The position numbers and the translations under genes are program-made. The notes below the pieces were generated by a model. The model saw nothing but the letters and a program-made list of their open reading frames with translations, was not told where the DNA came from and did not search any database. 41,086 bases of DNA from positions 1-41,086 of the forward strand of contig JAMWZA010000036.1 of NCBI GenBank assembly GCA_024305105.1, given 5' to 3'. Below, one piece after another: positions 34,501 through 41,086 of this stretch. This DNA comes from Marinoscillum sp. Lineage in GTDB: Bacteria > Bacteroidota > Bacteroidia > Cytophagales > Cyclobacteriaceae. How positions within the stretch are numbered: the stretch's first letter is position 1; every line of letters begins with the position of its first letter.

Positions 34501-37500
34501 TATAGTGTGCAATCAAACTTGATTCGATATCTGCTACGATCACATCAAAAGACAAGGTGGCTATCGGGTTGCCTGTCTGGTCATCTGCAGTAACCGTAAT
34601 CGTCACCTTCCCGGGTGTTCCTTCTGAAAGTACCAACCTGGCTGGCTCTGTCATCATCTGAGCCGAAACTATACCAAAGCTGGATGAGGTGGCCGAATGC
34701 AACATTGCATCACCTTCATCATCTACGAACATGTCCGATACCAATATCTCGTAAGTACTAAAACCCGTGTTGAGCGTCAGATCTCCACCATCGTAGACGA
34801 CCTGTGGAGCAGAAAGATCGTTGACCGTGATGGTGAAAGTCTCGTCAAAGCTTCCACCTTCTCCATCTTCGGCGGTAATAACCACCTCGTAAGAAGAGGT
34901 GGTTTCATAATCTAATGATATGGCTGTTACCAGTTCATTCCCATCTATTTCAAACGCTGTGCTAGTTGTACTGAATGTTAGCGTTTGGTCTGCATCCGGA
35001 TCAGTACCAGATAGTGTTCCTACCAGAGTACCAGCCTCCAAATTTTCATCTACTGAATCACTAGATAGCTCAATGTCCGTTGGGTCTTCGTTTAAATCAG
35101 CTACACCAATGATGAAGTCCTCTTCATACACTCCACCGTTACCGTCATTGGTACTAATGGTTATGGAGTAACTAGACTTGGTTTCAAAGTCGATCTCCAC
35201 GGCGGTGTTCAGGTTACTTCCATCTATGGCAAATGAAGCTGCATCCGTACCAGACAAGGAGTAAGTGTGCGTATCATCAGCGTCAGCATCGGTGGTCGTA
35301 AGAGTAGCGACAGTCGAGCCAATGCTTACATTCTCATCAATAGAGTCTGAAGACAATGTGATGTCTGTTGGCACCGCACTCGGCTCCTCAGAGTTGTACA
35401 GAGCATTGAATAACGTCTGAGAGAATTGCGTGTAGAAAGAAATATCATCAATTGCACCCGGAAGTTCTGCGTTGCTATTGCCCTGAGCTCCAAAGGTCCA
35501 GTTGTTCCCTGCCTCTACAGCCTGAGTACCGTCTGATGTGGAGGCAGTACCACTGGCAATCAACTTTCCATCTAAATAAAGGCTCATGTTTGCATAACCT
35601 GTCTTTGTGAAGGTAACCATATGCCACTCATTAAGAGAAACGACCTCCTCTGGAGCTAACTCCAGCGTATTGCCAAATCCACCAATTGTTTTGAACGTCA
35701 ACAATTTCAATTTTCGCTCTGGCGTCAATGTCAGTGTAATTCCGCCTGCTTCCGCTTGTGAAGGCGTGACTCTACTATCGATGATTTTAGGTGAATAAGT
35801 GACGTCTTCATCTATTTTAAACCATACATTCACTGCTGCAGAGTTAATCTGTTCTGCTGATCCTGAAGGGAAAATAAAGGTATTTACACGTGCATAATTA
35901 CCATCAGAAATGCCCAAAGCTCTTTTGGAATCTCCAAAACGATTGGCCACTGTATCCGGGCTACCCACTGCCACAGCATTATAGTCCTGGTGACCTTCGT
36001 TGGTCAGGTCTCCATTAGTAAAATCATAAAATGCCAGTCGGCCACTGCTGTAGTCAAGATCGGTAACCGTGATCGTAAAGTCCTTATCAACTGATCCGCC
36101 ACCATCTGAGGAAGTGATGGTCACCTCATAACTGGATTTCACATTAGCATCAAACACCTCTGCTGAAACCAACTCATCGCTGTTAATAGTAAAGCTAGCA
36201 GCATCTGCCCCACTCAAGGAGTAGGTATGTGTAGCAGCTTCATCAGGATTGGTTGATGATAAGAACCCAATTCGTGATCCTACAGGCAATCCTGCAGCGA
36301 TTTCAGAGTTGTTTAAACCAATGTCTGTGGGAACGCTTTCAATAGTGACAGTTACTTCAGCAGAATCAATATTCCCTTGAGCATCCTCTGCATAGGCATA
36401 AATAGTATTCTCTCCAACATGATCAATACCAAACTCGGACTGACTGAGGCTGAATACCAAATCTTCAACAGTTGAACAGTTATCATTGGTGCCTGTATCA
36501 ATGTCTTCAAACGCCAAAGTAGCACTTCCTGCATTGTCCAGGGTCAAGGTAATATCTTCTACCATAATCTCTGGAGCCATGTCGTCTCCGACAGCTATTG
36601 AAATGGTATCACTCAGAATCAGCTGACAAGCATTTTCTCCAGGAACAATGCCTTCTACCCAATCCGTAGCAGGATCCATAGCAGTCAATACACCATCATT
36701 TCCGAGAGGAGATGAATTCGCTAATGAAGAAGAACCCGTACCATCATCAAACTTGAAATAAGTCACAAGGCCTGTCTCATTACCAGAAAGGGATCTTTTC
36801 CTATTGATTCGAATTTCTCTATCCGTCCGAGCATAATTCCATACCCTGAACTCATCCATTTTGCCGTTGAAATACTCACCATTAACACCTCCCCGGTCTT
36901 CTCCCAGCACCCAGGAAGTCGTGTTTAACGGAAGTGTGCTTTCAGGAAACTGACCCGACTGAACAATTACCCCGTCAACCATTAAGTCAACTGCGCCGGA
37001 ATCAAACCTCACAGCAAAGTGATGCCATTCATTGAGGTTGAAAACATTGCCAGCACTCACAATGTGAGGCTGTAAAGAAGTTGGGTTCATGTAGAGCCTT
37101 AATCCTCTACCATTTTGAGTAGAAGCTCCTTGCTGAACCATATCAATCACAATATCTCCCTGTGTAGATCCTGTACCACTATAATTCGTAAAAATTCGTT
37201 TGTAGGTCGTTGCCCTTGAATTGATCCACCCCTCAATGGTAAACTGACCTGTCAGAGTCATTTCAGAACGGTGTGGAATGACCACTTTATCATTGACACC
37301 ATCGAAATCAAGACCAGATGTAGGTAAGTTGTTATCTTCTTCTGCATAGACATAATAAGAAGCACTTTCAGACAAAGATCCTGTACTGAAAGCGAGAGAG
37401 CTTCCTGTTCCTGCCAAAGGACCATCTATCAATGTATCTGTTTCTACGTTCTTTAGGGTGTAGTTAACACCCGTCACTGACGCTTCTGTGGTGATATTAG

Positions 37501-39937
37501 CGGTATCTCCAGACACACAGAATACATTTTGATCAACAGTCAATGCCTCATCCACAATCGATGTGGCACTCACTTCTACTATTAATTCAGATGTATTCGT
37601 ACAGCCATTAGCATCCGTACCGGTAACGCTATAAGTAGTCGTACTTGCTGGGACAAATGATTCGCCCAACTGGAATGTGCCACCCGTTGAATAAGTCTCC
37701 GCTCCTGTAGCAGAAAGCACGATCTCAGTGCCCTCACATATATCCACAGCTGATCCTGTAAGGTTCACATTTGGAAGACTTGTTGCTGTCAGATTTAGGG
37801 TCACCAATGTGTCTAACGCTGCTCCACCATCAACGATGTACGAATAAACTCCTGCTGAGTCAAAAGTAATGCCTCCGGCATCATATGAATCGCCTTCGCA
37901 GATGGTTACATCTGATTCGGAAAAGGCATACTGCGTGTTATTATATAGGCTGGTTACTTCTCCGGCTGATAATGCTTTCGAATAAATCATAAAATCATCC
38001 ATGGCAGCTGGAAACCGATAAGCATAAGTCCCAGAGAAAGCACCTTTACCAACATATAGCGTTTCTGCACCGTTCTTGATATCTGCTGGTGCATCATCGC
38101 GATGAATTTCCTCACCATCCAGAAAGATTCGCAGAAGACCACCCGCATCCACACTTACAGCGAGGTGGTACCATGTCCCCTGATCCAATGTGGTATCTAC
38201 CTGATAAACATGATTGGTCCCTGCTACATTAGCCACATCAAATCGAATAACTGAACCCTGATACCTCAGTACCATTCGGCCATAGTATTCCATGATGACG
38301 CGTGTAGGGGAGCCATCAGTTAGGGTTGTCGTTGGGTTAATCCAGGTACTCACAGAAAAACCTGTTGAAGAGTTTGAGTTGAAACCAGTTCTTCTCAAAT
38401 CGCTGTTCCCAAATACAAAAGCACTATCCACTCGACCCAAACGGTCTGTGTCATAAGCAGCGGATCCCACTGTTACTTCCAAAGATCCGGAATTACCACT
38501 GGCATCAGTCAGATTACCGTCGAACGCATAATGAACACGCTGATTGGCTCTTACATCAGGCATATAATAGAAAGAAACGGGATGAGAAGCTCCTGCCAGG
38601 TTTCCCGCCAGATCTTCTACTGCATCTGCTAGTAAAGCAACAGAGACCTCTCCGGCCTCCGCTGCCTCAAGGGTTACGGTGAAAGTGGTGTCTTCCTGAG
38701 ACTCAATCGTTAAAACCGAAGCATTGACCAAATTAAAATCATCCGCAGAGAGTGTATCTACTTGCTCACTGAAGTCTACGGTTACCTCAAAGAGGCCATT
38801 AGATGATGTATAATTGAAATCTGCAGACAAAGTCGCTTCCGGAACCTGAATTTCATAATCTATGGCCAACGGGTTGGAACGTTCGTTAGAAACCCCTCCA
38901 GATGTAGCTACTACATCGATTGGTAATACGATCGTGACTTCTCCTTCTGCTGTAGGAGTGATATCCAGCGTATAGAGACTATCTGCACCTTGTAGATTAT
39001 CAGCAGTTCCATTAGTCACCTCGAATAAACCAGCTGTCAACCCTGTGACATAGCGATCAAAGTTGATATCAATTGTAAATGGTGACTGATTAGTAGCACT
39101 CTTATCGTCAAGTGATAATGTCGCATATACGCCTTCTCGAGTTGTAAATGTCCAGTTACCACTAGTTATTCCGGTATATTTTATTCCTGATTCTGACCAA
39201 ACTGCTCCTGACGGAACAACAATTGTATATTCTGTCAGGTCATCAAGTACATTGTCAATGAAAAAAGAAACATTGTTCTCTTCGAAAATTAAATCTTCGG
39301 CAGCAATAGAAGCCACCAAAGCATTTCCAGAGACCTCTCGCACTTCGATGCTTCCAGAGCCAGCAGTCATCGGTCGATCAAACTGAAGCTGAAAGGTATC
39401 TGACTTGGAAATGTCTGTTCCAGTAGTCAATGGCACTAAAGTTGGTGCATTGAGCGTAGCTATTTGAGATGAGAAAAACATGTCGTTATTCGAAGCTCCA
39501 TAACTCAAAATACGACCTCCCGAATAATAATCAGCTCCACCATAGGTACCATACTGAAAGAACGGTGACCCACTAGAAGCGAAGAACCTGGCGGTATATT
39601 TTTGACCACTGACCAGGTTAATGTTGAGTGAAGAAAAGTCAAATTGATTGGTTCGGTTTAGCCCAACCTGAATGGTTCCAGATCGAGCAATCTCACCAAC
39701 AAACCCCTCGCCTGAATAAATAACAGCATAAGCCGTTGCAGTAGAGGTATTGGTAGCGGTCACGCGCACATGGTTCAGTTTACCTGAGCCACACGCTGTG
39801 AATGATTGCCCCACGCCGGAGCCCGCATTTGCTGTTCCTCCAAAACCGTTTACGTTGGTATTGATGCTACAGACTTGTGCTTCTACTGAGTACAGCAAAG
39901 CAACCCATGCGGCTACAAGAAGTAATAATCTTTTCAT
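31571..39937 (-). CDS. Giant D: LamG / cadherin-like T9SS surface protein (2788 aa)
   Basis: The signal peptide is residues 1-20 (LLLLVAAWVALLYSVEAQ). After a Cys-containing N-terminal domain come Ig-like SbsA-type domains (about 165-490). Four LamG/concanavalin-like domains lie at about 495-680, 876-1065, 1299-1515 and 1809-2010, recognisable by FSVSTWINP, FTIEGWINS and LSLWFKTTS strands and LYVDGxxV-type turns. Between them are a HYR-like domain and cadherin-like repeats (ENVSIGSTVATLTTTDADADDTH). Residues 2010-2690 are further cadherin/tandem-95-like repeats. The last 75 or so residues are a T9SS type A sorting domain (VYPNPASEFIHVES ... GVYLIRIKQTGQILRFIKKN). LamG domains suggest polysaccharide or glycan binding; no catalytic site was seen. 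Abundant Asp/Asn loop motifs imply calcium dependence. It follows the LytTR regulator by 197 bp and ends in a strong terminator. Confidence 0.92.
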   Translation of the reverse strand: MKRLLLLVAAWVALLYSVEAQVCSINTNVNGFGGTANAGSGVGQSFTACGSGKLNHVRVTATNTSTATAYAVIYSGEGFVGEIARSGTIQVGLNRTNQFDFSSLNINLVSGQKYTARFFASSGSPFFQYGTYGGADYYSGGRILSYGASNNDMFFSSQIATLNAPTLVPLTTGTDISKSDTFQLQFDRPMTAGSGSIEVREVSGNALVASIAAEDLIFEENNVSFFIDNVLDDLTEYTIVVPSGAVWSESGIKYTGITSGNWTFTTREGVYATLSLDDKSATNQSPFTIDINFDRYVTGLTAGLFEVTNGTADNLQGADSLYTLDITPTAEGEVTIVLPIDVVATSGGVSNERSNPLAIDYEIQVPEATLSADFNYTSSNGLFEVTVDFSEQVDTLSADDFNLVNASVLTIESQEDTTFTVTLEAAEAGEVSVALLADAVEDLAGNLAGASHPVSFYYMPDVRANQRVHYAFDGNLTDASGNSGSLEVTVGSAAYDTDRLGRVDSAFVFGNSDLRRTGFNSNSSTGFSVSTWINPTTTLTDGSPTRVIMEYYGRMVLRYQGSVIRFDVANVAGTNHVYQVDTTLDQGTWYHLAVSVDAGGLLRIFLDGEEIHRDDAPADIKNGAETLYVGKGAFSGTYAYRFPAAMDDFMIYSKALSAGEVTSLYNNTQYAFSESDVTICEGDSYDAGGITFDSAGVYSYIVDGGAALDTLVTLNLTATSLPNVNLTGSAVDICEGTEIVLSATGAETYSTGGTFQLGESFVPASTTTYSVTGTDANGCTNTSELIVEVSATSIVDEALTVDQNVFCVSGDTANITTEASVTGVNYTLKNVETDTLIDGPLAGTGSSLAFSTGSLSESASYYVYAEEDNNLPTSGLDFDGVNDKVVIPHRSEMTLTGQFTIEGWINSRATTYKRIFTNYSGTGSTQGDIVIDMVQQGASTQNGRGLRLYMNPTSLQPHIVSAGNVFNLNEWHHFAVRFDSGAVDLMVDGVIVQSGQFPESTLPLNTTSWVLGEDRGGVNGEYFNGKMDEFRVWNYARTDREIRINRKRSLSGNETGLVTYFKFDDGTGSSSLANSSPLGNDGVLTAMDPATDWVEGIVPGENACQLILSDTISIAVGDDMAPEIMVEDITLTLDNAGSATLAFEDIDTGTNDNCSTVEDLVFSLSQSEFGIDHVGENTIYAYAEDAQGNIDSAEVTVTIESVPTDIGLNNSEIAAGLPVGSRIGFLSSTNPDEAATHTYSLSGADAASFTINSDELVSAEVFDANVKSSYEVTITSSDGGGSVDKDFTITVTDLDYSSGRLAFYDFTNGDLTNEGHQDYNAVAVGSPDTVANRFGDSKRALGISDGNYARVNTFIFPSGSAEQINSAAVNVWFKIDEDVTYSPKIIDSRVTPSQAEAGGITLTLTPERKLKLLTFKTIGGFGNTLELAPEEVVSLNEWHMVTFTKTGYANMSLYLDGKLIASGTASTSDGTQAVEAGNNWTFGAQGNSNAELPGAIDDISFYTQFSQTLFNALYNSEEPSAVPTDITLSSDSIDENVSIGSTVATLTTTDADADDTHTYSLSGTDAASFAIDGSNLNTAVEIDFETKSSYSITISTNDGNGGVYEEDFIIGVADLNEDPTDIELSSDSVDENLEAGTLVGTLSGTDPDADQTLTFSTTSTAFEIDGNELVTAISLDYETTSSYEVVITAEDGEGGSFDETFTITVNDLSAPQVVYDGGDLTLNTGFSTYEILVSDMFVDDEGDAMLHSATSSSFGIVSAQMMTEPARLVLSEGTPGKVTITVTADDQTGNPIATLSFDVIVADIESSLIAHYKYADGVDHSGLENDGINNSVGYSEDRFGNAGGAMEFNGANSYLKLPNSLLTKDEITLSLWFKTTSNGALVGYQNTAVGTYPNNWAPIAYVATTNDLKASFWQGTTNNISNASANDGEWHHMVLTGTSGQQQLYVDNVLVGTDGDYINQTNQVFNQLGTGFTGGTWQGGNGSYFYFGGSMDDVRVYERVLSEQQIGALYNESAPELPELDAEIADQSIDEDAEPFILIADLNEYFSNSNDEALNFEIADSFDSALVFSVDGSALLVDSIAADYNGSGTVTVKARNANGFVADQFTLTVKEVNDAPVFELSTEEVVAGMNFEDEISVLVIPEAVPEDEKGQTVTYSISPAISFATIEINEFTGAIAIQSIANESGSETITVTADDGQGENEVYTQTFTLTVNENQAPVEVTPIADFTVNEDSLLDVIDISGVFSDSDGDALTLTASSSNEEVMVSVTDTDLQITLEEDYFGTAVITLTATDTESGTATSDFTLVVNGVNDAPEVDMTFETLIANEGEAFAYTLPEGAFVDVDGDALTYSVDVLDASQWLGYTISVSDVTLAGTPTSAFSGSSYDVEITATDGVESAIVTLTIMVEGINDAPTDIVLSATSVDENSAQGTVVASISTTDPDTNDSFTYEISGTNSESIGEGIGETESIPFAISGSEIVTTSVLDHEAVASYDVVVTTTDAAGATFSKNFSISVNDVAEAPTSLGLSNASIVENNETNAVIGTFSVEDPDNGESYQYSLSGAVSEEGNPFDIQNDQLLANTTFNFEVQSSYSVDVTVNDGRGNSFTETFTISIVDGNDAPANLTLSGTIVPAGAEVGALIGTLNADDEDGDAVLSYTVDNSLFTIDGADLKLASVIDVATLEQNPIAIDITVQDDQGASVTETFEITVEGSATVLNEVKEVNLIVYPNPASEFIHVESGSESVLDLVSVDGQKIISGYTNRKLDITSLKAGVYLIRIKQTGQILRFIKKN

Positions 39938-39989
39938 TTTTTTGCGGATTTTATATGTGAAAACAGCTTAAAAATGGAAGAGAATTAGA

Positions 39990-40008
39990 TTCCTTTAGAT
40001 AAGGAATT
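39990..40008. repeat. Short inverted repeat between response regulator and giant D
   Basis: ATTCCTT and AAGGAAT (7 bp, perfect) flank ATCTA-type loop bases about 53 bp upstream of the giant D start. The rest of 39938-40134 is A/T-rich and shows no ORF. It could be an operator; it has no terminator T-run. Confidence 0.35.
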
Positions 40009-40134
40009 AGCAGGTGTTGTTACTTTTTTAGAATATGATGGCTTTGGCTGAGAATTTGATTTTCTGCAAATGCCTGACCATCGGCACAAAAGAAATACCG
40101 AGTTATTGGTTGTTATTTACATTCAGAAAATAAC

Positions 40135-40875
40135 TTAGAGTGTTTCCAGAGCTTTCATCAGCTGGTCTTTCTTACGAACAGATACAGGGAGGTAATCTCC
40201 GTTCTTCATGACCACACTTCCTCCTTCACGTTTGTCGTAGTGGTCAAAGAAAGAAAGGTTTATCAGATGTGATTGATGGCACCTAAAAAAGTAGTTTCCG
40301 GAAAACATGGTTTCGTATTCCTTCAGGGTTGTGGAGACCAATATTTTCCTACCTTCAGTGAGTGTGAATCGGGTATAGTTATCATTTGACTCACAACGGA
40401 TGATCTCACTAGTATCCACCAAATACACCTTCTCCGAATCCTTCAATACGACTTTGCTGAGTGTTTTCTGAGTTAGGTTGCTCTCTAGAGCTTTGAGCTG
40501 GATACCTGAAATAGCCCTTTCGTGTTGATCTTTGGCCTTTTCTACTGCCCGCTCCAAATCATCCGGATCTATTGGCTTGAGTATATAATCCAACGCTGAA
40601 AACTTGAATGCCTTGACCGCATATTCATTGTGACCCGTGACAAAGATCACAGAGAAATTGCGCTGAGGAAATGCATGGATGATGTCAAAACCCAGGCCAT
40701 CTTTCATCTCAATATCCAGAAAAGCGAGATCCGGCTGTAATTTACGAATCAGTTCAACCCCTGACTTAACCCCATCGGCCTCACCTATTAATTCAATATC
40801 AGGACAATAGATACCCAACAGTGTTTTCGTAGATTCTCTCAGTGAAGGTTCATCATCAACAATAACTGCCCGCAT
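40135..40875 (-). CDS. LytTR-family response regulator
   Basis: This 246-aa protein has an N-terminal receiver domain (about 1-120). Acidic residues VDDEP are at 6-10, the phosphoacceptor Asp54 sits in AFLDIEM, Thr appears in FVTGH, and Lys in LKPIDPDDL. The C-terminal LytTR DNA-binding domain (about 145-246) includes VYLVDTSEIIRCESNDNYTRF and FFRCHQSHLINLSF. LytTR proteins bind direct repeats and often control envelope or adhesion genes. It follows the 3' end of a sensor-kinase-like gene by 83 bp, forming a two-component pair, and precedes giant D on the same strand. Giant D is a plausible target (inference). Confidence 0.92.
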   Translation of the reverse strand: MRAVIVDDEPSLRESTKTLLGIYCPDIELIGEADGVKSGVELIRKLQPDLAFLDIEMKDGLGFDIIHAFPQRNFSVIFVTGHNEYAVKAFKFSALDYILKPIDPDDLERAVEKAKDQHERAISGIQLKALESNLTQKTLSKVVLKDSEKVYLVDTSEIIRCESNDNYTRFTLTEGRKILVSTTLKEYETMFSGNYFFRCHQSHLINLSFFDHYDKREGGSVVMKNGDYLPVSVRKKDQLMKALETL

Positions 40876-40958
40876 ATCTCAAAAATAGGGCTTAATGATC
40901 AATCATAGATCGGATATTGGATAATTAATAACAGGAATAGTCCAACAAAAACAGTTGA

Positions 40959-41086
40959 TTAAATATCACCACTTGGCACGACCAATGAAGCTTGTGTTCC
41001 CTGCCCTTCTGAGTGATAGTTAAATGTAAACCTGGTCTTAAATCGCGAACTGAGTATGTCCAATCGCTCCCGTGTTATCACAGAAG
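40959..41086 (-). CDS. Sensor histidine kinase, C-terminal fragment (5' part outside window)
   Basis: The minus strand is open from the window edge to a stop at 40959. It encodes about 42 residues ending ITRERLDIL, SSRFKTRFTFNYHSEG and GTQASLVVPSGDI. That is the usual end of the HATPase_c domain in LytS/YehU-type kinases (a G-[IL]-x-N-x-x-x-R-L region followed by the final GTxxxLxxP strand). It lies directly upstream of the LytTR response regulator, which supports the call. Nothing can be said about its sensor part. Confidence 0.75.
   Translation of the reverse strand, partial: SVITRERLDILSSRFKTRFTFNYHSEGQGTQASLVVPSGDI

Overview
The window looks like chromosomal DNA from a marine or soil Bacteroidota, most likely Cytophagales-like (inference). 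The evidence is four very large secreted proteins, three of which show a type IX secretion (T9SS) type A C-terminal sorting domain. There are also membrane-anchored TPR/LuxR regulators of a kind typical of this phylum, a PID-CTERM mini-protein, a TAnnTTTG-type -7 promoter element, and a LytTR two-component pair. No rRNA, tRNA, CRISPR array or transposase gene was seen.

Left part (1-19230, all minus strand): a cluster of paralogous modules, each a membrane-bound TPR/LuxR regulator followed about 150 bp later by a giant surface protein gene. In transcription order these are: regulator C (19197-17668); a degenerate HTH-encoding tail of a fourth regulator (17550-17383), out of which regulator B starts; regulator B (17402-15756); giant B (15606-7651, 2651 aa); a 59-aa PID-CTERM protein (7564-7385); a strong terminator; regulator A (7134-5584); and giant A (5437 to beyond base 1, with no stop in the window). 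The 146-bp and 149-bp spacers between regulator and giant share two tandem inverted repeats with identical 8-bp separation and a near-identical leader ending at the start codon. I read these as two duplicated regulator-target cassettes with a common operator design. This is the main candidate for an undescribed system.

Middle part (19230-26970): four TTAAC repeats spaced exactly 10 bp lie between regulator C and a divergent HExxH protein gene. A 92-bp MITE-like element with perfect 17-bp inverted ends follows. Next is a tight three-gene operon: a signal-less CHAP-type peptidoglycan hydrolase, a three-helix membrane protein and a patatin-like phospholipase. It is a second candidate module of unknown purpose, perhaps defence or lysis. 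After it come a TrhA/hemolysin III protein, a convergent SiaC-like protein, a small YodC-like protein, a COG2509 FAD dehydrogenase and an EF-hand protein.

Right part (26969-41086, minus strand): a secreted M43 (pappalysin-like) metalloprotease with seven alternating repeats and a sorting domain; an Nfu-type Fe-S scaffold protein; a 2788-aa LamG/cadherin T9SS protein with a clear terminator; and a LytTR response regulator preceded by the 3' end of its probable sensor kinase, cut by the window edge.
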